Shown here: piece by piece, positions 11,325 through 21,966 of the stretch
How the letters are laid out: every line of letters begins with the position of its first letter
Numbering within the stretch: position 1 is the first letter of the stretch
DNA from: Adiantum capillus-veneris
Taxonomy: Eukaryota; Streptophyta; Polypodiopsida; Polypodiales; Pteridaceae
Length of the DNA: 64,000 nt
Assembly (NCBI GenBank): GCA_014529385.2
Contig: CM043953.1
Span: 108,570,549 to 108,634,548, forward strand
Reading direction: 5' to 3'
Translations under genes and position numbers: made by a program
The notes under the pieces: generated by a model
The model's database searches: none
Seen by the model: only the letters and a program-made list of their open reading frames with translations
What the model was told of the DNA's origin: nothing

Positions 11325-11336
11325 GCTCTGATACCA
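11325..11336 (-). other. Primer-binding site of element A
   Basis: The plus strand reads GCTCTGATACCA, complement of the tRNA-iMet-type site, one base before TGTAAGGTAC at 11338. Confidence 0.8.
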
Positions 11337-11337
11337 A

Positions 11338-12407
11338 TGTAAGGTACAACGGAAGTGAATGTTCAACTTTGCTCAAGATGAGTGCTCCGAACTGTGCTCA
11401 AGGGTTCCTTTTACTTAGGGAAGGGAGAGCCTTCCGTTCTTTAACGGGAGAGTGCAATGGATACAAACAAAGTGAATAGACACTGTGAATGAAGGTGCAT
11501 GAGACTGAGAGAAAGAGAGAGAAGAATACGACACCAAAATGTTGTCAAACCCTCTTCCAAAGGCCCCACTCTCTATGGCAAGAGCGGTCTACTTAAGTCT
11601 TATGATTGCACAAATCTCTACAATGCTTGGACTTGGGCGACGATGTCGACGACGATGAGGACGACGACGAGACAGTCTGAAATCTGAAAATGCTAATGGC
11701 TGAAATCTACAAATCTTGTATCTGCTGAATTCTGACTCTATGTCGATGGCGACGATGCAACGACGACGTGCTGAAAATGCAGATGCTGAAATCTGTGTTT
11801 TCCAGGCTGAAACTGCAAACTTCGCGGGATCTGCTTCGGGGAAGGTGAGATCTGCGAGGTTCGGGGGTTCTACTGCGGGTACTGACTGTGAAAACTGAAA
11901 ATGCTGAGGTTGATCTGCAAACCAAAAACGCTAGGGCTGAAAATGGGTCCTGCTACAAACACGCTGTGGATTTGCCAGTGCAAACCACTAACGCTAGGGT
12001 TGTTCTGTTCCTTGCTGTCGCTAGGCTGATGTAGAAGCAAAAACGCTGGCTGAACTGGGTTCTTGATGAAAAACGCTAGCTTTGCTACACATGTTGCAAA
12101 ACGCTAGGCATCCAATGCTGTGGGGGGGTCTTGTTGAGAAGTTGCCTGATGAACAAAATGTTCCTGTTGCCTCTTCTGCCTGAAAGTGCTAGCACTAAGT
12201 TTCTATATATACAAACTTAGCAAAATTGCCCTACCTAGTTTCCAACAAAAGTCACTTAAAAATAGTGAAAAATGTCAAAAATAGGGAAAATAGGTCTATG
12301 CACTGTAAAAATGCTCCTGATGGGTTTTGATGGAAATCTGATGATCATGTTGTGTGCAACTAGAGAATATGCTCCAGGTCTAGGCTATTGAGTTCTCACA
12401 CCACACA
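11338..12407 (-). mobile_element. Element A 5' LTR (interrupted by LINE-a)
   Basis: On the minus strand the LTR ends CCTTACA next to the primer-binding site. Its body shares with 61340-62200 an AAGAGAGAGAAG patch, a CCTCTTCCAAAGGCCCC-like patch, and repeated GCTGAAAATG and AACGCTAGG phrases, so both belong to one diverged LTR family. LINE-a sequence begins about 12408, so the outer LTR end is not seen here. Short open frames inside are not credible genes. Confidence 0.6.
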
Positions 12408-12419
12408 GGGGACCTGGGG

Positions 12420-12741
12420 GTGACAAATCTAGTACAGACACTTTGGCCTTTAGCCATGTTTAATGTGACGCCACCGGATGCAGTAGGTTGCAGGCACATT
12501 GTGGTGCACTTGTTTGCTAACGCTCAGAGCCCCCCTTGCTATGTATTTGTACATGAGGATTGTTGGACAGAGAATGTGCCCTACGGACTACACGCTCGGC
12601 CTGGGCCTGGGTGGGACAATCACTTCAGATGCGTTTGTCTGGAGGTCGCTTGTGTGTGGATTACTCCCTATCCAAACCGGCCTCCAAGATAACGAGGTTG
12701 GCTGCTGCTACAGCATCTGTTTTTTCTCACTAACTCCATGA
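12420..12741 (+). pseudogene. LINE-a ORF1, C-terminal end
   Basis: Reads LVQTLWPLA, then TPPDAVGCRHIVVHLFA and PCYVFVHEDCW, matching the end of ORF1 in LINE-c (34263-34405). At the tryptophan codon following HEDC, LINE-b and LINE-c instead carry TAG. A further frame change leads to a C-terminus ending in TGA at 12739-12741, overlapping the ORF2 ATG at 12738. The upstream ORF1 domains are missing because the insertion is 5' truncated. Confidence 0.7.
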
Positions 12742-15277
12742 GGATCGTCTCATGGAATGTGCAGAGATTAGGAGGGCCCCAGTTTCAGCATCAGAGGGGT
12801 CGGTTGTGTCAAGAGCTTCAGCGATGCCTTGTGGGTGGTGAGATTGATATTCTTATGCTACAGGAGCATCATCTTTGTGAGAGCCGCATTAGACAATGTG
12901 GTCAGATTTTGTGTGGTCGCTGAGACATTTTGGTGTAGGCCATTGTGGGTAGATGTATTATTATGCCAAGCAGAGCTCAGTGGATTACTATGCAGGTTCA
13001 GGGTTGCCTCATGGGTTTCCTGAACATATATTCGCCCAATGTGACAAGTGCACGAGCAGAGTTTTGGTCTCATGTTATTGAGTCTTTGCCGCATGCAGTG
13101 CAGTGGTGTGTTGGGGGGGACTTCAACATGTTGGAGGACCCCACTGACAAGATTGGAGGTGGCCATGCTACTGTGCACGGGGCTAAGTTGGCAGCTTGGG
13201 AGTGGCTATGTATGACTTTGAGGGTTTCTGATGTTTGGTAGCACTCAGGCTTTGTGAGGCCCCCACACTACTTGTCTTTCTCTCGCCCTGACCACAGAGT
13301 AAGAGGAGTGAATCTATCTCGAAGAGATCGCTTCTACGCCAATGACCACATCTGTGACATGGGGGGATCTTTTTGCATCCTGGCAAGGAGTACTTTTTCC
13401 GACCATGCGCCAATGATTCTCACTGTGGCAGACAAATAGAGGAGGGGGGGTGCCATGCTACGCATCCTCGAGAGGATCTTGGTAGATCCAAAGCTTAGAG
13501 AGCGAGTGGAGGCACTTTGGACAGAGCTTGGGTACGCAAGACACCCCGTCTGGTAGAGTGGCTTGTGGACTCGCTAAGCTTAGTCGTTTCTTCCTCCAAA
13601 AGTCGCAGCTCGCCGGGAGGAGGAGAAGCGTCTTCGACAAGGCATTGTTTCCTTGCAGAGGATGCAGAAGTAGCTTCCAGAAAGTCCTTGGTTGAAGGAG
13701 CAGAATCAGACAGATACAGCAGGCTAGACAGGAGTTGGCTAGCATTGAGGAGCGGCGTCATGAGTTTGCCTTCCATCGGCAAGCATCTCAGTGGACCCAA
13801 GTGGGTGATAGAATTACTGGGGAGTTTTTTGAGACAGTGGGGCCATGCGCACACCGGTGTTAGTCAGTTGAGGAGACCCGACGGATCAGTTGCTTCAAAG
13901 TCTGAGGATATGCGTGCAGTTGCTACTAACTTTTACTCTGATCTGTTGTCAATTGAGCCTCAGTCAAAGCGTCAGGATGCATGCAGAGAGCTGGTGTGGG
14001 CACAGATGCCTTGTCTTGTGACTAAGGAGATGCGTCAGAGGCTTGATCTACCTCTTCAGCTAGAGGAGCTACCTGTGGCCCTTAGAGCACTTCCCCGTGG
14101 TAGCTGTCCAGGTAAGGATGGTTTGACTCCCAATGTTTTCTTAGAGTACTGGGACTTGCTTGGCTTAGACCTTTGCAACGCTTTTTCAATACATCTTACA
14201 CACAGGAGAGATGCCTGACAACATGAGTGAGGGTTTGATCTACCTCATTCCCAAGCAGGGTGGTTCCTTGGATGAGATTTGGCAGTGGCGACCCATCACC
14301 ATCCTTAACTTAGCTACAGAATTCATGCCAAGGCTCTGAGTTTGAGGATTCAGCCACTTCTAGAGAGCATTATACATGGTACTCAAACAACTTTTGTCAA
14401 GGAGCGTATTATCCTTGATAACATCTTTACTTTTTGCGAGGCATCTGCCCTCGCGCGACTCTGTGGTGAGGATCTGGTGATTCTTCTTCTCGATTTTGAG
14501 AAGGCCTACAATAGAGTTGACTGAGACTTTTTGGAGGGCACTTTTCGGAGGATGGGCTTCTCAAATGCCTGGATTAGAGGTGTGTCATCTCTTTACAAAC
14601 GTGCACACAGTTAGGTGCTTTCGGCAGGAGGTAGAGGAGATTGGTTCATGCTCACACGTTCGGTCAGACAGAGCTGCCCTCTTGCCCCCTTCCTCTTTCT
14701 GTTCTATGCTGAGGCGATGAGCAGATTTTCTGTTTCACAGCAGGTTGGTTTACGTGGCTTAGCGCTTCCTATTCGAGGCGATGAGCTACTAGATGCTGAG
14801 TTTGCAGATGGCTCAGCTTTGTACTTGGAGGGCCAGGAGCCCAACCGACACAGGTGTGAGCAGGCTCTTGAGACCTTTTGCTATGCATCAAGCGCATTGA
14901 TCAATCGGAGGAAGACAGTGGCTTTCTCGGTTGGCAGTGCTCCAACGCCTGATTGGATGCCAGGTGAGGGTTTCACATGGATCCCCCTAGGGACTGTTGC
15001 TGTCAGGTTGGCTTGGACTTGTCTCCTGAGCAGCAAATTGCTCCCCTCCTCCTGTCCATCAAGAGGAGGCTGTTACATTAGAGCTCAGCACGACTTCCTT
15101 CGGCAGACAAAGTTGTAGTGGCCAACTAGGTGCTGTTGGCTACTATGTGGTACATTACATCTCGTTGGATCTTTTCGAGCTCCTGCATCAGCCAGGTAGA
15201 GAGGCTGATCAAGAATTTCCTTTGGTCAGAGCGCGATACTCAAATAGCCCAGGCCAAAGTGGCTTGGCAGGCCATCA
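12738..15277 (+). pseudogene. LINE-a ORF2: APE endonuclease and reverse transcriptase (broken)
   Basis: Starts MRIVSWNVQRLGGP. Endonuclease motifs are visible across frames: LMLQEHH about 12855, NIYSPN about 13025, VGGDFNML about 13111 and SDHAPMIL about 13400. Reverse transcriptase fingers/palm follow, with a DFEKAYNRVD motif at 14495-14524. The catalytic box reads FADG (14801-14812) where LINE-b has FADD, so the second aspartate is lost. Many stops and frameshifts separate these parts. The copia element cuts the frame after the KVAWQAIM segment. The enzyme would nick target DNA and prime reverse transcription, but this copy cannot. Confidence 0.85.
15273..15277. repeat. Target-site duplication of the copia element
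   Basis: CATCA, repeated at 20808-20812 directly after the 3' LTR. The LINE sequence on both sides rejoins to match LINE-b and LINE-c. Confidence 0.95.
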
Positions 15278-15467
15278 TGTTGGGGTATAAAGCCCAATGT
15301 GGTCGCCCAGGTAAGTGGGCGGGCCGCTAGGTATGTACACATTCTTTTGTAAAAACCTAATAAGAACTCACTATGCTCTACACATTACAGTAGAGCGAGT
15401 TCCCAGGATCGTCGTGCTCTTCTTCTCGCACTCTCTCTCGCGTCGCACTTCCGCTCGTACTCCTTCA
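15278..15467 (+). repeat. Copia 5' LTR
   Basis: 190 bp, TGTTGGGG...CTTCA. A TATA-like GGGTATAAAG lies at 15282-15291 and a possible polyadenylation-type AATAAG near 15358. Confidence 0.9.
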
Positions 15468-16554
15468 ACTGGTATCAGAGCTCAGATCGAGGCTCGGGAC
15501 AGCATTTGCAGGTAGCCAGAGTCACCTGCTCAGATTGGAGTGAGATTTGACAGGCGAAGACACGGCCCCAATTCCTGTGGGCAAGCCCAAAGGGCTTGGT
15601 GTTCTCAGAATTTCATTCTGAGGTCATCTCGGCCACCGTTCGGCTTCGCCAAAGATCTGTGCAGGCCATTTTCGACTACGTGGTCTCGGCGGGTGCAAAT
15701 CCGACTCTGCAATTTTGGGGTTTCGGCCTACGACTGCAAGTGCTGAGGATATCTGCACTTCCAGAGTGCTGATTTGTGGCTATCTACACAACGAAGAACG
15801 GCTTACAGTTCTTGGAGGCGTGTCATATACGACACGGGCGCACCTACACACAGACTATAGGCGACATCCACCCATTCATCAGGTAGGTTGTGTTTGCTGC
15901 TTGATATTCCAGATTTCATCCTGACATTGCAGGTACTTCCACATGGGATGCATTGTCAGAGATGATGTATGTCTGTTGAGGGTTTGCTGGCTGTGAGTCA
16001 CACAGCAAACAACCGCCGCAGCGGTTACAGCATACAGTGGGAAATTTGTGGATGTATGACTTTGTGGGAAGTCTATGTACTATCAGATTTACTGCAGCCT
16101 TTGTTGAGGGTCGAGTGAGGTTTTATTGAGCTGGGGGATTCTCGAATGTTGAGATCCTTTCGGTGATACAGGTCTTGGAGTGATCCCTCGAGCACCCTTA
16201 GATAGGCAGCTAGGATGTATTGACTGTGAGTTAGACAATTGGGATTGCATCTTTGCTTTACTGCCGTTGAGGCATTGTCGCAGTCTATGCTTACAGGACA
16301 GTGACAGGACAGTGAGAGACAGTATAGGTGCAGGACAGGTTTACCCACAGCTTACAGTGTTAGAGAGACAGTGGTTTTTTGAGCTGTTTTTTAGTACACC
16401 AGAGCCATTTTACAAAGGAGACTCTCCCGAAATTTCTGCAGAATCTGAAGCTTTATTGGTTCATTTGACAGGTTGATATTGGTTCAGAGGTCAGTTTACA
16501 AGAGAAACTCTGCCGAATTTTTCCCAGGAAAGTAAACTACTGTGAAGCGTAGCT
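15468..16554 (+). other. Copia leader region
   Basis: The primer-binding site TGGTATCAGAGC lies at 15470-15481, followed by about 1.07 kb without a credible reading frame before the gag start. It probably carries packaging and dimerisation signals, but none can be pointed to. Confidence 0.7.
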
Positions 16555-19500
16555 ATGGCTGGATCACAGGACACTGCTCTTTACAATATCAAGAAGCTGG
16601 ATGGAACCAATTTCCCATTGTGGAAGAAGCAGATTTGGCATGTGTTGGTACAAAAGAAGCAGGTAAAACCTATAAAGCTCAAGGGGATAAAACCACAAGA
16701 TATGGACGAAGATGAATGGAGCGAAATGGATGAATTGGCACTTTCTACCATTATGCTGACTTTGGCAGAAAGCGTTTACTTCAATGTAGCAGACGAGATG
16801 TCGGCTTATCAAGCATGGACAAAGCTGAGTAATCTTTATGAGAAGCAGAGTGCAGCTTCACAGGTATACTGGCTTAAGAAGCTTGTTGACTTGAAGATGA
16901 AAGAAGGGACACCTATGTCCAATCATCTCAATGAATTCAACACCATCTACAGTCAGTTGTCAGCTCAAGGTCTCAAGTTTGATGAACCTGTTAGAGCTAT
17001 GTTCCTGTTGATCACATTGCCGGAAAGTTGGGACACTTTTCGCACAGCTTTGAATAATTCTGCACCTCCAGATGGTTTGACCATAGCAGGTGTAGAAGGT
17101 AGTCTGCTTACTGAAGAAACCAACAGAAAGACAATGGACAAAGGCAAAGGAACAGCCTTAGTTGTCACGGGAAGGACCAAAGAAAAGTACAAAGGTGGAA
17201 AGAGGGATCAGTCTCGTAGCAAGTCCCGCAGTGCTAAAGGCAAGAGTGACATAGAATGCTACCATTGTGGCAAGAAGGGTCACATGAAAAGAGACTGCAG
17301 AGAATGGAAAGCAGAAAAAGGCAAAGAGAAAGCAGAAGACCATGGTGAGAAGAACAAGTCCTCAGTGAAGATTCAAGAAATAAATGTGACAAACACTGTT
17401 GCAGAGGATGACAGTCTAGTGTCAGGAGATATCTACTTCTTGAAAAATACAATGGACTCAGCTCTTCTTAAAGCATCTGATGGAAATGCACTGAGTGACT
17501 GGATTATAGACTCAGGGGCATCACTTCATGTGTCTCCAAACAAGGAGTGGTTTACCTCTTATGTGACCACTAAAGGTCATGTTCGGCTAGGCAATGGGCA
17601 GACATGTGAGATCTTGGGTGTTGGAGATGTTCAATTGAAGTTTCAGAATGGCTCTTCTTTCATGCTGAAGAATGTGAGACATGTTCCCGCAATTACAAAG
17701 AGCTTGATCAGCACAGGTTTACTTGATGATGCTGGCTACGTCACCACTTTTGGACAGAATATGTGGAAGATATCCAAGGGTTCTATGACAGTAGCACATG
17801 GAGTAAAGTCTGGAGGACTTTACATGATTTATGTATCAAATGTCTCTAAAAATGTAATCAATGTAACCAAGCAGCCGAACGTTTCTTTGTGGCATAGCCA
17901 GTTAGGACATATGTCCAAGAAGGGAATGGAAATCTTGTCTTGTTCTGGTTATTTGCCTGGCTTGTCATTTAATGATTTTGAATTCTGTGAACATTGTCTG
18001 TATGGTAAGCAAACACAACAGCCACATAAGCATAGAAGCAGTAGAAGAGATACACAGTTGGCACTTGTTCATAGTGATTTGTGTGGACCTATGCCTAACC
18101 TATCTCTAGGGGGAGCTTCTTACTTTATGACATTTATAGATGATTACTCGAGGAAAGTATGGGTTTACTTTCTCAAGCACAAGGATGAAGCGTTCAGTGT
18201 TTTCAAAACGTTTGTGACACTTGTGGAGAATCAGAGTGGCAAGAAGCTTAAATGCTTACGCACTAACAATGGTGGAGAGTATGTTTCAAAGGCCTTTCAG
18301 GACTTTTGTGAGTCAAAAGGTATAAACGTGAACTTACTGCTCCTTACAATCCTCCTCAAAATGGTGTTGCTGAGAGGATGAATAGAACCATACAAGAGAA
18401 GGTCAGAAGTATGTTGTCTAATGCACAACTGCCAAATGGGTTTTGGGCTGAAGCTCTATCAACAGCTGTTCATCTTATAAATAGATCTCCTAGCAAGGTT
18501 TTGCAGAAGGATTCAGTGGCAGAGATGGTATGGTCAGGCAAAATTCCCTCATACAAGCATCTCAGAGTCTTTGGCTATGAGGCATATACTCATGTTCCAA
18601 AGGAATTTAGGAACAAACTTGAGCCAAAGAGTAGAAAGTGCATCTTTCTAGGCTATGGTAATTCTGGTGAGATGGGGTACAGACTTTGGGATCCCGAATC
18701 CAGAAAGGTTATCCGCAGCAATGATGTTCACTTTAATGAAGCCAAATATCATTCTAAACCAGAGAGGGTTGAGGAGATTAGAAGGGTTGTCTTCCAAGAA
18801 GACGGACCTGCACGTGCAAGACAAAATGTCAGGGCTCAAGAGGAGCAAGGACAGGATAGAGTGGAACCACAGGTTGTGGCTGAGCCTAAGCCACCTATTT
18901 TGCGTAGATCTGAACGTATCACGCGACCTCCTGATAGGTTTGTTCCATCTATGAACTATGTCATGTTGACTAATTGCAATGAGCCTTCATGTTACAAGGA
19001 AGCAGTGCAAATGAAGGACTCCGGGAATTGGCAATTGGCCATGCAGTCAGAGATGACAGCTCTGTATAAAAATCAGACATGGAAGCTAGTTAAATTACCA
19101 CATGGCAAAAAGGCTCTACCTTGTAAATGGGTTTACAGGTATAAGATCACCGCTCATGATAGTCAGCCAAAGTACAAAGCAAGGCTTGTTGCCAAGGGCT
19201 TTAAGCAAGAACAAGACATTGACTTTGATGAAGTCTTCTCTCCGGATGACTACATTGAGATGCTTTCTTGCATTGGTTGCCATATTAGATTTGGTGTTGC
19301 ACCAAATGGATGTCAAGACAGCGTTCTTGCATGGTGATTTAGATGTGGAAATTTACATGCAGCAGCCAGAAGGGTTTATTGAGAAAGGCAAGGAAGATTC
19401 GGTGTGCCAGTTGTTAAAGAGTCTTTATGGCTTAAAACAATCACCGAGGGCATGGTACCATAAGTTCCACAAGTTTATGCTTTCTCAAGGCTACAAACGT

Positions 19501-20526
19501 AGTAAGTTCGATCACTGTCTATATACAAAGGAGGCTAAGGATGGCAGTTGGCTGATCCTTATTTTGTATGTGGATGACATGTTGATTGCTGGCAAGCACT
19601 TGGAAGAAATTTCAGCTTTGAAGTCAAAGATGGAAAAATCGTTTGACATGAAAGACATGGGTGAGGCATGTCATATACTTGGTATGCGCATTGAGAGAGA
19701 CAGATCAAAGAAGTTGATTTGGTTATCTCGAACAGAGTATATTGACAAGGTTTTGCAACGTTTCAATATGGAGAAGGGAAAGGCATTGAGTGTTCCATTG
19801 CCACCATATGTGAAACTTAGCAAACAAGATTGTCCTGTGTTTGAGGAAGAACACGCTGAAATGGATAAGATTCCATATGTGTCTGCAGTGGGTAGTTTGA
19901 TGTATGCAATGATTGCTACTCGCTCAGACATTGCATTTGCAGTGGGAGTAGTAAGTCGATACATGCCAAACCCAAGCAAGAAACATTGGGAGGCAGTGAA
20001 AGGAATATTGAGATACCTGAAAGCTACAAAGAGTATGCGCATATGCTATGGGAGTCAGGAGCTAAGTGTAAAGGGTTTTACAGACTCAGATTATGCAGGT
20101 GACTTAGACAACCGAAGGTCTACGTCAGGGTATGTCTTTACATTGGCTGGTGGAGCAGTATCATGGCGTTCTAGATTACAAGATTGTGTTACTCAGTCTA
20201 CTACAGAGGCTAAATATGTTGCAACATCAGAGGCATGCAAAGAATCAATTTGGCTTAATCGACTAGTAACAGATTTGGGAATCAAAGAAGAGATGCATGT
20301 GTTATATTGTGATAGTCAAAGTGCTATACAATTGGCTTGCAATCCAGTTTATCACTCAAAGACAAAGCATGTGGATGTGAAGTATAATTTCATCAGGGAA
20401 ATGCTCGAGGATAAGCAACTTCAGCTTGTCAAAGTTCACACCACAGAAAATCCTGCTGATCTACTTACAAAAGGACTTCCCTCAGAGAGCTTTGCGCATT
20501 TTCGCAAGCAGTTAGGTGTAGGGTAG
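16555..20526 (+). pseudogene. Copia gag-pol polyprotein, two frame breaks
   Basis: The first frame (16555-18381) starts MAGSQDTALYN and contains capsid with LDGTNFPLWKK, a CCHC knuckle (CYHCGKKGHMKRDC, about residues 235-248), aspartic protease DSGAS (about residue 322), the GAG-pre-integrase HxxxxH/CxxC region (LWHSQLGH) and integrase core with LVHSDLCGPM and DDYSR. Near 18326 the frame shifts by one base and integrase continues (PPQNGVAER) in the frame ending at 19337. Near 19244 a short deletion shifts it again. Reverse transcriptase then follows with MDVKTAFLHGDL and YVDDML (about 19570), and RNase H with DSQSAIQLA, to a stop at 20526. Domain order protease-integrase-RT-RNase H is that of Ty1/copia. 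Broken in this copy. Confidence 0.95.
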
Positions 20527-20615
20527 TACATCACTTCTTTACATCTCTTGTATATTAGCTTCTATAGTAGCTTCTCTCACACTTAAAGTACCACATTGGA
20601 CTTTAAGTGGGAGGT

Positions 20616-20807
20616 TGTTGGGGTATAAAGCCCAATGTGGTCGCCCAGGTAAGTGGGCGGGCCGCCAGGTATGTACACATATTCTTTTGTAAAAACCTAA
20701 TAAGAACTCACTATGCTCTACACATTACAGTAGAGCGAGTTCCCAGGATCGTCGTGCTCTTCTTCTTTCACTCTCTCTCGCGTCGCACTTCCGCTCGTAC
20801 TTTTTCA
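20616..20807 (+). repeat. Copia 3' LTR
   Basis: 192 bp, preceded by the purine tract ending at 20615 and followed by CATCA. Confidence 0.95.
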
Positions 20808-21548
20808 CATCACTCTACCTTGTTCTCAAGGGGGTTGGGGATCATAAACCTTGCACAGCAGAGCAGAGCCCTTCTTGGGAAGTTTGTTGTCAGAGGACTG
20901 CTTCCAAGGGAGGAGCCCTAGAAGAAGTTTTTGCTTCAGCAGCTTAGAGCTAGAGTGCCTCAGGCTGGAGGTCCTTGGAGACCTTCCACCATATGGATTT
21001 TCATAGAGATGCGCAGAGTTGGCCTAAGCAGGAGACTAGAGGACCGCTTTGCTGTGAGCCTTCTTTGTTCTTGGGAGTAGCTGCAGAGAGGCGTGGAGCA
21101 ACACTAGCCTACTTGCATGGAGGAGCGCCTGAGACAGCCCCTTGTTTGGAACCCCATGGTCAGCACTCAGAGAGGTCACTTGGTTGGTAGGAGGCCTCAT
21201 GTCTCTTGAGGTCCCATGGCAGAGGGTCCAGCACGCACTTTGGGTGACTAACTACAGTTCACGGTTGTCAGAGGAGCTTCAGAGAATCCAGCTACACGGC
21301 ATGAGAGGGGTGCAGAGCCTGTGCCAGGACATCACAGAGGCAGTACCCGCTGAGTGGCTTACACCTCTCGAGTCAGCACCGCCCAGATGGATGGGGGCCT
21401 TCACGCAACTGGGGTACCCTCCATGTTTTTGGAGCTAAAGGGTGAGGGTCGACTACACCGAGTCGCAGTAGAGGCCCCACAGGTTACAAAATGTTCTTTT
21501 CAGAGGATCCATGTTGTGGGCATCTGTGGGAGAACTTGTGTCATAGAT
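20808..21548 (+). pseudogene. LINE-a ORF2, middle segment
   Basis: Resumes exactly where the copia element broke in (CATCA then CTCTACCTTGTTCTCAAGG, matching 26468 and 37203 in the sister LINEs). It covers the post-RT connection region with fragments such as RGLLPREEP, MEDRFAV-like and LTPLESA text in shifting frames. It ends at the 16-bp duplication 21533-21548, where LINE-b is inserted. Several stops and frameshifts are present. Confidence 0.85.
21533..21548. repeat. Target-site duplication of LINE-b (left)
   Basis: AACTTGTGTCATAGAT, perfectly repeated at 28322-28337. A 16-bp duplication is typical of target-primed LINE insertion. Confidence 0.95.
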
Positions 21549-21784
21549 TCTCTGCAGCAAATTTTTCAGGTTCCATATAAAGTGCGTTCGCAGTCTGACG
21601 AAACGCAACCTCGCTACTGCTGCTTCACCTGCGCACACCATAGCTTCACCCCCCCCCCCCTCCACCTCAGTCCGCTGACTCCCCCCCCTACCCCTCTACC
21701 CCGCTGCCCACCCCTGCGTTGCATGTCAACCTACGTCGCCCCCTGCCAGCCTGCCTGCTGCCTGCCCACGCTGCCTTTTAGCCT

Positions 21785-21787
<3 letters not shown>

Positions 21788-21834
<47 letters not shown>
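21788..21834. repeat. 47-base poly-C run in the LINE-b 5' UTR
   Basis: An uninterrupted C run within a C-rich 5' UTR (21650-21840). The same position in LINE-c (32326-32341) has a shorter run, so it expanded in place. The exact length is likely to be affected by sequencing error. Confidence 0.7.
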
Positions 21835-21836
<2 letters not shown>

Positions 21837-21966
21837 CTCGGTTTCTCCCTGTCAACCACTGCAGTTCGGCCTCCTCAGCATTGCTTCATTTATGGGGCAG
21901 TGTCTCCTGCGCCTGATTGCAGCGTCCGCCCGTCGACCTCTTCTTACGACACAGCAGTAGACGCAG

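Larger units (their letters stand above)
12408..15277 (+). mobile_element. LINE-a, 5' segment (L1-type, 5' truncated)
   Basis: Homologous throughout to LINE-b and LINE-c, entering near the end of ORF1. It is interrupted at 15277 by the copia element, continues at 20808-21548, is interrupted again by LINE-b, and finishes at 28338-29405 with an A-rich tail. It therefore predates both insertions. No clear target-site duplication was found. Confidence 0.85.
15278..20807 (+). mobile_element. Ty1/copia LTR retrotransposon (TNT1/Tork-like), 5.5 kb
   Basis: Complete in structure: 5' LTR 15278-15467, tRNA-iMet-type primer-binding site at 15470-15481, long untranslated leader, a gag-pol frame 16555-20526, polypurine tract AAGTGGGAGGT at 20605-20615 and 3' LTR 20616-20807. 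The LTRs differ at only a few positions, so the insertion is young, yet the polyprotein has two frame disruptions. It lies inside the reverse transcriptase part of LINE-a. Confidence 0.95.
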
